A stretch of DNA of 64,000 bases from positions 1 through 64,000 of the forward strand of contig JAIBCC010000020.1 of NCBI GenBank assembly GCA_019694395.1, given 5' to 3'. The notes below the pieces were generated by a model that searched no databases, had not been told where the DNA came from, and saw nothing but the letters and a program-made list of their open reading frames with translations. Shown here in pieces: positions 8,801-17,730 of this stretch; positions within the stretch are counted from its first letter, which is position 1; each line of letters starts with the position of its first letter. The position numbers and the translations under genes are program-made. This DNA is from Pyrinomonadaceae bacterium (lineage in GTDB: Bacteria > Acidobacteriota > Blastocatellia > Pyrinomonadales > Pyrinomonadaceae).

Positions 8801-8891
8801 GGGAAGTTATGGAAGTTCGGGAAGTTTGGGAAGATCGGACCTTTTCTTCCTTCCTAAACTTCCTAAACTGTCAAAACTTCCATAACTTTCC
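8801..8891. repeat. Long inverted repeat filling the tagJ-tssA gap
   Basis: GGAAGTT-type units at 8801-8833 are mirrored by AACTTCC-type units at 8846-8891. The outer 17 nt (8801-8817 with 8875-8891) pair with a single mismatch. The right end abuts the tagJ stop codon. The element is made of short tandem units, like the other intergenic repeats here, and would fold in the operon mRNA. Confidence 0.8.
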
Positions 8892-9689
8892 TTATTCTTC
8901 AACTGAAAATTCTATTTCGCGCAAATCCAAAATGGACTCATCCGTTCCGTCCATCCAAAAACGTTTGGTGCCTTCGCCGATAAATAGGTCTTCGCCAACT
9001 GAACGCCAATCCGTAGCGCGTCCGAGTTTAATTTGGTTATCACCGCTCCGATACGAATCGGCATAGAGCGCGGGAACCAAAACCTCACCGTTTGTTCCGT
9101 TTGAAGTTTCCAATTTAGCTTGCAGCCAGAACAAATCGCGCAAACTTTTCGGTTCTTCGATCGTAATTTTGACAATCTGTTCAAGCGGAACCCAAATGTA
9201 GGAATCTTTGATAAAAACTTCCAAAATACAGGAAGTTAAATCGTTGTAGTCACGAAAATCTTCTTTTTCAACGCCGTTGACCTTGCAGGAAAAAGCCGGA
9301 CGGTCTTCTTCGGTTTTGTCCAGAGTTTCCAATGCTTCGGTAAAATTCCCTTCGCGCACCTTATTGTTTGCAACCAATAAGCCGTAAATATAATTCGGAA
9401 CTTCACCGATGAATTCAGGTTTCAGACTTTTGGAAAAATAATCGGAGCGTTTGCGTTCAGCAGCAATACATTGACGATAGATCAGCGAACCGACCATGGC
9501 ATTTGCATCCTGATGCCCGATAGCATCAAGCTGACGTTCGGCGCGCTCCCAATCACCCGAAAAAAGCGATAATTCAAAGAGAAAAGTCCGCGCAGAAATA
9601 TCGGTCGGTTTTGATTTAACATACGCCAGAGTCGCTTGAATTGCTCCGTCCAAATTTCCTTCATTGAGTAACGCTTTTGCTTGTTCCAT
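8892..9689 (-). CDS. tagJ: T6SS accessory protein TagJ (ImpE family)
   Basis: This 265-aa protein starts MEQAKALLNEGNLDGAIQ, a TPR-like N-terminus, followed by SARTFLFELSLFSGDWERAERQLD. It ends with the ImpE core, including DWRSVGED and GTKRFWMDGTDESILDLREIEF. ImpE/TagJ proteins bind the TssB N-terminus in other bacteria and accompany ClpV-dependent sheath recycling. An ATG at 9689 preceded by AGGAA at 7-nt spacing sets the start; the longer reading would use a TTG two codons earlier. It begins 11 nt after the tssM stop. Confidence 0.9.
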   Translation of the reverse strand: MEQAKALLNEGNLDGAIQATLAYVKSKPTDISARTFLFELSLFSGDWERAERQLDAIGHQDANAMVGSLIYRQCIAAERKRSDYFSKSLKPEFIGEVPNYIYGLLVANNKVREGNFTEALETLDKTEEDRPAFSCKVNGVEKEDFRDYNDLTSCILEVFIKDSYIWVPLEQIVKITIEEPKSLRDLFWLQAKLETSNGTNGEVLVPALYADSYRSGDNQIKLGRATDWRSVGEDLFIGEGTKRFWMDGTDESILDLREIEFSVEE

Positions 9690-9700
9690 TATCAATTTCC

Positions 9701-12700
9701 TTACTTAAAAATATTTTGCGGCGCGCGAGACGAAGTAAAAGTGCTACGGTCAAACAGGTCTCCGCCGGTTGGTTTAAATGTTGCTGTGATGGATTTTCCA
9801 CCAAGTTTATAAATGCAGACGTAATCCGTGCCGTTCTTTTGCGGACCGCCTTTTTGGAAAAATCTAAACAATCCCCACGGACCCGATTCCCGAATTTCAT
9901 TAGCCGATGACGTGGACGAAGAATTCGGCGACTGTGCCGGTTTAGTTGCCGGACTGCTGGTCGTTGCGGGCGAAGAATTTGGAGTAGTCGTTGTCGAAGT
10001 CGAAGCCGGTTCGGAAGTCGAAGAAACTTTCATAAATGCTCCGGTTTCGCCTCCTGATGCCGGGAAAGTGAAATCCTGCGAACCGGTTCCGGTTGTATCA
10101 AGTTTTTGTCCGTCAATCGCTACTTCAACCGTGCCGTCCGTTATTTTTTGCAAAGTCAGGCTATATTTGAACGCCGGAGTTGCGCCTTTGCCATAAAGAG
10201 CATCACGTAATTTAAATGCGCTATTCAAATATTTAACAAACTCATCACTAAATTTGACTGCTGCACCGTCTTTTACTTTCAATTGTCCGTTTGAATCATC
10301 AAAGAATTTTTTCAAACGCTCATCGTAAAACTTAGATAGAGTTCCGTTCTGCGGATTAAGATAAGCAGTTAATTTTGTTAAATCTGCATCGCCGCTATCT
10401 TCAAACGGGAATCCTTTTTCCGCCTCTTTGGCTTTCGGTAAAATTTGTTCTGCCCAAGCCGTCCGAATCTGAGTTTCTTCATCTGCTCCGAAGAAAGACT
10501 TCAAATTTGTAAACGGTTTCTTTAACAGCGTGGCAATGTCTTTTCCGGCAGCTGTTCCCTGGAAAACCTCTGTTTTAGTGTTGATGCCTTTTTCAACATT
10601 TTTCATCAACTTACTAAATTCAGACTTTGAATTTGGGTCAGCTAACTCTTGTGAAGCCGTTTTTATTTGATCAGCACTCATTGTTTCCAACTCGTCACTG
10701 ACTTTTTTCAAATCTGCGCCGTAAAGAGAAATCGGACTTTGATCGCCTTTATCACCGGAATCGGTAAAAGCAAACAGCGGACGAAATTCTTTTTCAACGA
10801 TCGTGTCAGGCGTTGATTTCGGATCTTTTTTCTTTTGGAAAAGACTCCAAATCCAATCAATCCAACCTTTATTTTCCGGTTCTTTGGAAAGATTTGTTTG
10901 CTTGGAAACCTCTTGCAGCAAAATCTTCATCGGTGATTCGGCATTGGAAAAGGCTTTTAGCGCATCAATAGCAACACCTTTGTTATTTTTGTAATCCACA
11001 ACATTAACGCTTTGAATAAATTTGCGCCAATGGTCGGAGTAATCGTTGAGATATTTATCTCCGATCTTTTTGAAGTCATCGCCTTGAGCCTGAGCTTTTT
11101 CAGCTTTTTCGCCCATTACCCAATCGTCTTTGGTCAATTCATCAGTAGCTTTATCAATCGCTTCGCGCATATTTACGCGATATGAGTCAATCGTATAAGC
11201 TCCCGGAACAGAATAATTGCTGTCCAAAACTCCTGCGCTTCTGCCAGCCAAAATGGAATCGGCAGTAACGGGATCAATTTTCTTGGAGATTTCAGTTGTA
11301 ACGCGCTTGTAATACCGCGCCCAAGCCGGAAATGCCTGTAATTTTTTACGAACCGTGTCAATTAAACTTTTAGTGTTGGTTTCGTCTAAATTGATTCGCG
11401 GAAACGCACTTGGATCACCTTCGTATTTTGGCAAACGGTCAACCTGTTTCGCATAAAAATTAAGTTGCTCTTCAACCGTTTTTTCCATTCCTTCAGGCGT
11501 TTTTGATTCTGATTTCCAAAAATCTTTCAACGCATCAGCCAAAAAGGTTGCTTCAGCCTGTTCTTTGTATTGTCCCGAAAGCATCAAATAGGCTTTGAGC
11601 AAATCGTATTTTTTTCCTAATTCGGTTTCCTGTTCAGGAGTCAACTGAGTAGATGCCGGAGTTTGAGTTTGGCTGAATTTCCGTAATTCGTCCTCTAATT
11701 TTTTAACAACAGGTTTTTTGAATCTTTGCTCAACGGCATTGTAATAAATCGGGAGCAGTTTTTCGCGGTAAATACGATTGCCGGAATATAAACCGAAGCG
11801 CATTAAAATCGGTGCTCCCTCACGTTCGGCTTTGTCCAGTTCAACTAAAGATTTCCGCAGTTTCTCAATTTTATCAATCTCAGCACGGGTTTCTTCGGGA
11901 TTTTTAGCTAACGGATTACGGTCTTTGTCCGCTTTTACCATTGTTAATACTGCTTCACCGCTTTTTGATGCGTCATCAAGCATCACTTTGTTTTGGTAAA
12001 GTGAAAAGGCAGAAAGCCCCAAGAGTGCAATAGTGACAATCGCCGCTAAAAAGGTTGTCAGCCAACCCATGATCGGCGGACTGACCTTTTGTGATTGAAA
12101 GGTTGCTACCAAATCCTTATCACGCAAAATCACATCGCGGAAAAGTCTTTCGGTAAAATATGTTTGACCAATAGTTTGACCGACATTGGTCATTGTTTGC
12201 ATTCCGTCCGTTTTCGGACGATTGACCGGAACCGCTGTAAAGTAAAAACCGCGCAAGAACGGACTTTCGCTAAATGGATTAGCCTTAAAGAGCGTGGTTA
12301 CAAAATGACCGAGTTTTTTACGGGCAGAACCGAAATGAAGCGGAAAATTGAATATTTTAAGCTGACGCACCGGCGGGAATGGCGCGCTCAAGCGCATCAA
12401 ACGGCGTTTCATAACGCTGTTTTGCAGCAACTCAAATTCGCCATCGAACATGGCGTGGGCATTGTCGCTTTTTTCCAAAGGAATAGTCGCACCCCAGACC
12501 AAATTTTGCCCTTCTTTTTGCGAAGTAGAAAAAGAATCACGGAAACCTTCGATCGAATCAACGTGTGTAAAAACGAGATAAATGGGGAATTTAACTTTGA
12601 GCCGTTGAATTGCTTCGTCAATTCGAGTTCGCAGAACTTTGGCAATTTGCTCAATGTCAGAATCATCGGCGTGCAAAATTCTTTCGGCACTAATACTCAA

Positions 12701-13351
12701 GATCATTCCGTCAAGCGGACGATTTCCCCGATATTTTTTCAGGGTTTCCAAAATGCTTGACCATTCTTCTTCTTCTCCGCCTTCGGTTTGATAACGTCCG
12801 GCAGTGTCTAAAAAGACCGCATCACTCGTCACGCGCCAGTCAATGTTGCGTGTCGGGCGAATGAATTTTTGTTCGGATTGACGTTGGCTCGGCAAAGTTT
12901 GAAAATTTAAGCCTGATGCTAATGAAAGCGAAGATTTTCCGCTTTTCGGAGTTCCGATGACAAGATACCAGGGCAATTCGTAAACCGCATCTTTACCACC
13001 AAGGTTTGAGCCTTTCAAAAACTGAACTGTTTCTTCGGCGGCTTGAGAAATTTCATCACTCGGTTTGGCATTACTCAGTTTTGCCGGAGCGTCGGCTTTA
13101 TCGGCTGTTCCAGCTTCTTTCTCCGCTTTTTTTGCCTCTTCTTTGTTTTTTGAACGTCGGGCAACAATAAAACCAATAATTAATGTAAACGGTAAAGTTA
13201 AAACAAATAAAGCGATAATAATAACTCTCGGTTGTGTAGGATAATGCAGTTTTTCCCCCATGAACCAGACGATCAGCGAAACCATTCCGTAGAAGGAAAA
13301 GACTGTGGTGATACCGAGAGCAAATTTAATTTGTTCCTTTACATTAATCAT
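9701..13351 (-). CDS. tssM: T6SS membrane complex protein TssM (IcmF)
   Basis: This 1216-aa inner-membrane protein is the T6SS channel component TssM. Two hydrophobic segments at about 10-30 and 42-64 precede a cytoplasmic NTPase domain with Walker A GTPKSGKS at 133-140 and a DAVFLDTAGRY Walker B/G3 segment. A third membrane segment is near 425-447, followed by a large periplasmic part. Near the C-terminus is a Ser/Thr/Pro-rich linker (about 1115-1160), then an FRFFQKGG segment of the IcmF C-terminal domain. It forms the envelope-spanning complex with TssL and, normally, TssJ; no tssJ is found here. It lies 29 nt downstream of tssL. Confidence 0.96.
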   Translation of the reverse strand: MINVKEQIKFALGITTVFSFYGMVSLIVWFMGEKLHYPTQPRVIIIALFVLTLPFTLIIGFIVARRSKNKEEAKKAEKEAGTADKADAPAKLSNAKPSDEISQAAEETVQFLKGSNLGGKDAVYELPWYLVIGTPKSGKSSLSLASGLNFQTLPSQRQSEQKFIRPTRNIDWRVTSDAVFLDTAGRYQTEGGEEEEWSSILETLKKYRGNRPLDGMILSISAERILHADDSDIEQIAKVLRTRIDEAIQRLKVKFPIYLVFTHVDSIEGFRDSFSTSQKEGQNLVWGATIPLEKSDNAHAMFDGEFELLQNSVMKRRLMRLSAPFPPVRQLKIFNFPLHFGSARKKLGHFVTTLFKANPFSESPFLRGFYFTAVPVNRPKTDGMQTMTNVGQTIGQTYFTERLFRDVILRDKDLVATFQSQKVSPPIMGWLTTFLAAIVTIALLGLSAFSLYQNKVMLDDASKSGEAVLTMVKADKDRNPLAKNPEETRAEIDKIEKLRKSLVELDKAEREGAPILMRFGLYSGNRIYREKLLPIYYNAVEQRFKKPVVKKLEDELRKFSQTQTPASTQLTPEQETELGKKYDLLKAYLMLSGQYKEQAEATFLADALKDFWKSESKTPEGMEKTVEEQLNFYAKQVDRLPKYEGDPSAFPRINLDETNTKSLIDTVRKKLQAFPAWARYYKRVTTEISKKIDPVTADSILAGRSAGVLDSNYSVPGAYTIDSYRVNMREAIDKATDELTKDDWVMGEKAEKAQAQGDDFKKIGDKYLNDYSDHWRKFIQSVNVVDYKNNKGVAIDALKAFSNAESPMKILLQEVSKQTNLSKEPENKGWIDWIWSLFQKKKDPKSTPDTIVEKEFRPLFAFTDSGDKGDQSPISLYGADLKKVSDELETMSADQIKTASQELADPNSKSEFSKLMKNVEKGINTKTEVFQGTAAGKDIATLLKKPFTNLKSFFGADEETQIRTAWAEQILPKAKEAEKGFPFEDSGDADLTKLTAYLNPQNGTLSKFYDERLKKFFDDSNGQLKVKDGAAVKFSDEFVKYLNSAFKLRDALYGKGATPAFKYSLTLQKITDGTVEVAIDGQKLDTTGTGSQDFTFPASGGETGAFMKVSSTSEPASTSTTTTPNSSPATTSSPATKPAQSPNSSSTSSANEIRESGPWGLFRFFQKGGPQKNGTDYVCIYKLGGKSITATFKPTGGDLFDRSTFTSSRAPQNIFK

Positions 13352-13380
13352 AAATTTAGCGAGACAAACGCCCTATTTTG

Positions 13381-14073
13381 TTAAAGTCCAAGGGTGCTCA
13401 TTGCGTCATCCAAAAACTTATAAGAGAGCAAAAACATCATCAAATAAATAATTACCGCAAAACAAAAACCGCCTAAGGCTGTGACTTTTGCCCAGGTTGG
13501 CATTCCTTTTCTTTCGACCGGAACAGGTTGATCTTCGACCAGCCAATGCGGAGAGAGTTCGACTTTTGAGATTTTTCCAACCTTGACCAAAGCATCAGCG
13601 GTTCGCTGCATTGTTTGAAGCAGTTTATCCTGTTCATAAACAGCGTATCTGCCCTTAAATCCGAGCAGCATACAAACGTAATAAACTTCGACTGCATCTG
13701 CCGTCACATCAATTTGACGGAGCATTGCTTCGAGCTTGTCATAGAATTTATTTCCGGCTAATTGTTCGCCAAAATGTTCAAGCTGAATTGGGTAACGTTC
13801 CCAATCTTCTTTGAGCGGAAAATTATTGGTCAAAACCGTTTCATCCACAAACGAAGCCAAGGCAAATTTGGCAACCTGGATAATGCTTTCACGGTAGCGG
13901 TAACGAAGTGCGCGCTCTTCAAAATCCTTTAAAAGCTGCGTAATTTGCGGACGCAACTCGTTTGAAGGTTGAACAATTCCTGATTTTAAACGCAAAATAA
14001 GGTCAAAGACAGGACCTGCAAAAGACACCAAATCATTGTTGCTTTGTCGTCTGGAAGACGTTTGTTCGCTCAT
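13381..14073 (-). CDS. tssL: T6SS membrane complex protein TssL (DotU)
   Basis: This 230-aa protein is DotU/TssL. A cytoplasmic helical domain holds VFDLILRLKSG near the start, FALASFVDETVL mid-protein and VYYVCMLLGFKGRY. One C-terminal membrane helix is at about 197-220. It partners TssM and contacts TssK/TssE of the baseplate. No OmpA-like peptidoglycan-binding extension is present, so cell wall anchoring would need another protein. It is 29 nt upstream of tssM and 274 nt downstream of tssK. Confidence 0.94.
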   Translation of the reverse strand: MSEQTSSRRQSNNDLVSFAGPVFDLILRLKSGIVQPSNELRPQITQLLKDFEERALRYRYRESIIQVAKFALASFVDETVLTNNFPLKEDWERYPIQLEHFGEQLAGNKFYDKLEAMLRQIDVTADAVEVYYVCMLLGFKGRYAVYEQDKLLQTMQRTADALVKVGKISKVELSPHWLVEDQPVPVERKGMPTWAKVTALGGFCFAVIIYLMMFLLSYKFLDDAMSTLGL

Positions 14074-14222
14074 TTGTCTCGCTCTAGCTTAGTATGTCTA
14101 AATATTACTACAAATTACTGCAAAGTTAATAGAAAAAAAATCAGCCATCTTTGTAAATTCATATCTAAACAAAATATGACGATGCAAAGAAAAGTTTTTT
14201 GCGGATGAGGCGATAATTTTTT

Positions 14223-14345
14223 TAAAGTCAGAAGTCAAAGGTCTAAGGTCAAAAGTCGAAGGTTAATTTGTATAAGATTTCAACTGACATCGGACTTTTG
14301 ACTTTCGATGTTGGGCAATTTTTGCCTTTCACCCTTTCACTTTCT
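14223..14345. repeat. Short-period repeats between tssK and tssL
   Basis: The 274-nt gap between tssK and tssL contains degenerate AAGTCAAAGGTC-type units on one side (14223-14262) and the complementary CTTTTGACTTTCG-type units on the other (about 14290-14310). Then come CCTTTCACCC/TTTCAC units up to the tssK stop. It can fold into an imperfect hairpin inside the predicted T6SS transcript. The rest of the gap shows nothing recognisable. Confidence 0.6.
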
Positions 14346-14347
14346 GC

Positions 14348-15700
14348 CTAAGGTTTAACCGCATACATTTCCAATTTTTCATCGGGAACTTTTTCAGGCA
14401 CATAAACAGCTATAATCTTTGAGCCTTTGATTCCTTCCCAATACGCGCCGGAAGAATCAAGCATAAAGTAGCGGAAACCGATGCGGGTTGGAATCGGAGC
14501 GGGCGGCGGATTAGCGTGTGAAAGCACAACACCCGGCAGCGCACGACCAACTACCGTGTCAATTACATCGCGCGAAGCAATTTTAACGACGCGCGGAATG
14601 TCCTCAATAAGTTTGGATTCAGGCATTTGTGCATTGACCGCTAGATAAAATTCGGCTTCTTTCAACAAGCGTTCGTCTTCGACACGACCGATATACATTG
14701 TCGGCGTGATCTTTTCTAACGGAATCGGAACACAGCGGCTCGGAATGACCGTTTCGAGTAAATCTTTTAACTGTGTTGAGAGTGTATAAAAAGTGTAATA
14801 AAGGTCTTCGTGATCGTATTTAACGATGTCTTTCGGATGCAGTTCAGTGGAAAAGGTCATCATTTTTCCGGCTAACGCTGCCATTTCCAGATAAAGTCTT
14901 TCGGGATGCACCAATGGGGTATGAAAAAAATGCGACAATGACGGAATCCCCGAATTAACCGTGTGTAAAAGCCAAAAAACTGCGATTTCGGAGGTCGTAA
15001 AATCTGCTAAAGACGAAGTTCTTTGCCGTCTTTGTTCGCCAAGTGAACTACTTTTGGTAATTAAAATTTCGACGATCTGGCGCAGCATATTGGTCAGCCA
15101 GACATTTGCCGAAACTTTCAGAATCGGCGGAATATATTTTTCGGAAATCTTTAATTGTCCGGTGGTGGTGCGTTCAAGCTCGGCAATTTTGATTGCGGTA
15201 AAACCATCACGCAATTCATCGTCGAAAATAATTCGCAAATTCGGACGGGCAAAAGCAAGCGGTTGTTCATTGGTGCCGGAGGTTTCATCTTTGACGAGTG
15301 AACCGTCTTGTAAAAATCGTAAATTTATATCAGCTTTTCCGCCATTGGCTTGAAAATTTGCCGTGCCGAATTTTTTGGCAGGAATTGCCAGATGAACTCC
15401 GAGCTTTTCCTGTTCAGGTTTGAAATGATCTTTGACCGGACGCAGATCGGGAACGGCATCAGTATCGGGAAAATTTATGAGCAATCCGTCAGATAAAACG
15501 GCGCGGCAGCTTGTGACCTGAAAATTTCCGTTGGCAATGGCTTCGTGATTGATTTGCAGGTCTAAAACTCCATATTCATAGGAAACAGCCGAACGAAGGC
15601 GCGAATTCAGAAGTTCTTCAAAATAATTGTCTGATTGCTGAAAATGATGCGGGGTTAAAAGCATCCCCTCGTTCCAGACTACTTTTCGATATTTGCTCAT
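14348..15700 (-). CDS. tssK: T6SS baseplate-membrane linker TssK
   Basis: This 450-aa protein opens with MSKYRKVVWNEGMLLTPHHF, the invariant TssK (ImpJ/VasE) start, and keeps full family length. It ends with FRYFMLDSSGAYWEGIKG of the C-terminal head that contacts TssL/TssM. TssK trimers connect the baseplate wedges to the membrane complex. It is the first gene of the T6SS locus, preceded by a near-consensus promoter. The GMLLTPHHF motif next to the ATG confirms the start. Confidence 0.96.
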   Translation of the reverse strand: MSKYRKVVWNEGMLLTPHHFQQSDNYFEELLNSRLRSAVSYEYGVLDLQINHEAIANGNFQVTSCRAVLSDGLLINFPDTDAVPDLRPVKDHFKPEQEKLGVHLAIPAKKFGTANFQANGGKADINLRFLQDGSLVKDETSGTNEQPLAFARPNLRIIFDDELRDGFTAIKIAELERTTTGQLKISEKYIPPILKVSANVWLTNMLRQIVEILITKSSSLGEQRRQRTSSLADFTTSEIAVFWLLHTVNSGIPSLSHFFHTPLVHPERLYLEMAALAGKMMTFSTELHPKDIVKYDHEDLYYTFYTLSTQLKDLLETVIPSRCVPIPLEKITPTMYIGRVEDERLLKEAEFYLAVNAQMPESKLIEDIPRVVKIASRDVIDTVVGRALPGVVLSHANPPPAPIPTRIGFRYFMLDSSGAYWEGIKGSKIIAVYVPEKVPDEKLEMYAVKP

Positions 15701-15771
15701 AAACCGAAGTGATGACGGCGATTTTGCTGACAGCCTTTTGCGTTAGAAATTACGATACGCTTGTTATTTTG

Positions 15772-15800
15772 ATTGTGTTACTTATCGGCTTTTTTGTCAA
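15772..15800 (-). promoter_or_regulatory. Sigma-70-like promoter of the T6SS operon
   Basis: On the minus strand a perfect TTGACA (15800-15795) is followed by a 17-nt spacer and CACAAT (15777-15772). This predicts a start site about 65 nt upstream of the tssK ATG. The match and position are good, but no transcript data are available. Confidence 0.6.
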
Positions 15801-15886
15801 TAAGTTTCGGTATTTACAAAGTAAAATATCGTTTTGAACGAGCACAGAAATTCAAAATCAATACTAAATTTTTGCCTTTTAACTTT

Positions 15887-17035
15887 TTATCTACTTATCG
15901 TTCCATCATCGGCAATTTTCGGAGCAGTTGCCGGAAAATCTTCCTGCGATAAGCGGCGAACTGTAGAAATAGCTGATTTTGAATCATCTTTGGTCAAAAT
16001 TCCTTTGTCAACCAAAACAAACGGGTTAATTTTGCCGCTCAAGAATTTTCCGTCACCATCAATTTTGACTTCTAAGACCATAGTTTCGGCAGTTGGTCCT
16101 CCAAGCTTGAACCAGCCGTAAGTCGCAAAATTTCCCAATGAATAGGCAATCAAACGGTCTTTGTAAATTTCCATTCCGCGCAAAACGTGCGGTCCGTGTC
16201 CTAAAACCAAATCTGCTCCGGCATCAATTACCGTTCGGGCAAAGGCAGGTAAATTCCCGCGTGCTTCGCCAAAAAATAATTCGGTGCGTTGCGGAACGTG
16301 CGTATTTGCTTCGCCTTCCGCTCCACCGTGAAACGAAACTACGACCAGATCAGCATTCTTTTTAGCCTGTTGAACCAATTGACGGGCAAAAGCTAAATCA
16401 TTGACATTAGGAACTATATTATTATGAGCAAAACCGACAAAAGCAATTTTTTTGCCTTTGACGTTGAGATATGTGGTAGCAAATTGTCCCTTGTCGCTGC
16501 CGGCGTGTTTGATACCGAGACTGTCCAAAATCTGACGAGTGCTGGCGCGTCCCGCATCGCCAAAATCTCCGGCGTGATTATTCGCCAAACTCAGGACATC
16601 AAAACCGGCTTCTTTCAAATATTTACCGTAACGGGTCGGAACACGAAAAGCGAAACAGTTCGGGCGGTTTCCGCATTTTTCCGAGATTCCTGTATCAACC
16701 AAAGGACCTTCGAGATTGGCAAAAGCAATGTCGGCGGATTGGAAGATCGGCGCAACGGCTTTAAGGGAATCTGCTCCGTCGTTGGGCGGCATTCGTGTAT
16801 CGTTCGGAAAAGTTGAGCCGAGCATAATATCACCGCCCGCAGCTATTGTGATTGGTTCTTTGTTAGTTGATTTTGTTTGTGTCGGTTCAGGTGTCGGTGC
16901 AGCATTTTTAGCTTCAACTACACTTGCGGTTTTAGTTTGACAACCTAAAACTACAATAAATCCAATGACTAACAACCAAATTACAAAAAGTTTCGATTTC
17001 AACATATTCATAAACTCCGAACGCTTTAGATGCAA
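15887..17035 (-). CDS. CapA-family exported protein
   Basis: This 382-aa protein belongs to the PgsA/CapA (PGA_cap) family with a metallophosphoesterase-like fold. GGDIMLG lies near residue 67, then ANLEGPL, SLANNHAGDFG, VVSFHGGAE and GHGPHVLRGMEIY. It has an N-terminal hydrophobic segment ending in a VVLGC lipobox, so it is probably a lipoprotein. Homologues take part in poly-gamma-glutamate or capsule assembly, but no capB/capC partners are visible, so the substrate is unknown. An ATG at about 17008 (MNMLKSK) is an alternative start that trims a basic leader. It lies just upstream of the T6SS promoter on the same strand, without evident functional link. Confidence 0.8.
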   Translation of the reverse strand: MHLKRSEFMNMLKSKLFVIWLLVIGFIVVLGCQTKTASVVEAKNAAPTPEPTQTKSTNKEPITIAAGGDIMLGSTFPNDTRMPPNDGADSLKAVAPIFQSADIAFANLEGPLVDTGISEKCGNRPNCFAFRVPTRYGKYLKEAGFDVLSLANNHAGDFGDAGRASTRQILDSLGIKHAGSDKGQFATTYLNVKGKKIAFVGFAHNNIVPNVNDLAFARQLVQQAKKNADLVVVSFHGGAEGEANTHVPQRTELFFGEARGNLPAFARTVIDAGADLVLGHGPHVLRGMEIYKDRLIAYSLGNFATYGWFKLGGPTAETMVLEVKIDGDGKFLSGKINPFVLVDKGILTKDDSKSAISTVRRLSQEDFPATAPKIADDGTISR

Positions 17036-17099
17036 AGATAACAGAAAGGAGCAAAACTAAATTTTACTTCATCCTGACATCTTTGCAAACAACGGGAGT

Positions 17100-17579
17100 T
17101 TATGCCCGCACCGAAAAATGCAGATGCGATTTGTGCATACTGATCAAATTTGTGTCTTTTTTGATTTGATTGATATTTCCTTTTTGGTCGGTTTTAAAGC
17201 AAATCAGCGGTCCGAAATTTTCCCAGGTCTCTCTGATGTCGGTTGCCAAAACCTGAAGCGCGTCACAAATTCCGGCTACTTCTTCGTCAGTATCGTAATT
17301 TCGGGTAATAGATTTGCCATTAACGGCTGAAATATCAATCGCCAAACCATTGCGATGCGGTCCGCCAACTTTATGTTCTTTATACGGCTCACTGGTTGAG
17401 GAAATATGCAAAGAAATTAAATTGTAGAATTTTCCCGAAACCATAAAATCTTCGAGTTTAGTGGTCAATAACTGGCATAAAAAATTATGTAGAACCGGAT
17501 GAACTCCTGCATTGCTGACACTGCTAAAGGTTAAAATTACTCCATTTAATCCGTTTGGTAATATAATTTTTTTCGACAT
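17100..17579 (-). CDS. M15-type peptidoglycan peptidase without signal peptide
   Basis: This 159-aa protein has the zinc site of the M15/VanY-endolysin family. HRNGLAID at 75-82 fits the HxxxGxAxD motif (H75, D82), and SHLHFSV at 151-157 supplies the HxH pair (H152, H154). Such enzymes cut peptide cross-links or stems of peptidoglycan. The protein is short, has no signal peptide and no wall-binding domain, so export needs another route: phage-type lysis or a T6SS are the usual ones. It lies 2.1 kb from the T6SS promoter on the same strand, which makes an effector role plausible but unproven. Upstream is an exported NTF2-like protein. Confidence 0.7.
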   Translation of the reverse strand: MSKKIILPNGLNGVILTFSSVSNAGVHPVLHNFLCQLLTTKLEDFMVSGKFYNLISLHISSTSEPYKEHKVGGPHRNGLAIDISAVNGKSITRNYDTDEEVAGICDALQVLATDIRETWENFGPLICFKTDQKGNINQIKKDTNLISMHKSHLHFSVRA

Positions 17580-17673
17580 ATTTTTTTCTCCCTTTCGTTC
17601 AAATCATTACTTCTATTGGTAACTGTCGAATTTGGGAGAAATGTGTCGCATTTTTTTGAAAAAAATTTGCAAT

Positions 17674-17701
17674 AAAAAAACTTGCCCGTTTCCGAACAAG
17701 T
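17674..17701 (-). terminator. Intrinsic terminator after the NTF2-like gene
   Basis: On the minus strand ACTTGTTCG, a GAAA tetraloop and CGGGCAAGT form a 9-bp stem (two wobble pairs), followed by a run of T at 17679-17674. It lies 30 nt past the stop of the gene at 17731-18180, so the downstream M15 peptidase probably has its own promoter. Confidence 0.8.
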
Positions 17702-17730
17702 CTTTTGTTGATGATTTTTTTGAAAATTCT

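Noticed and set aside
12095-12760. 221-codon open frame antisense to tssM
   Set aside because: It lies wholly inside the conserved tssM NTPase region, has a composition typical of a reverse-frame shadow, and no ribosome binding site or recognisable domain.
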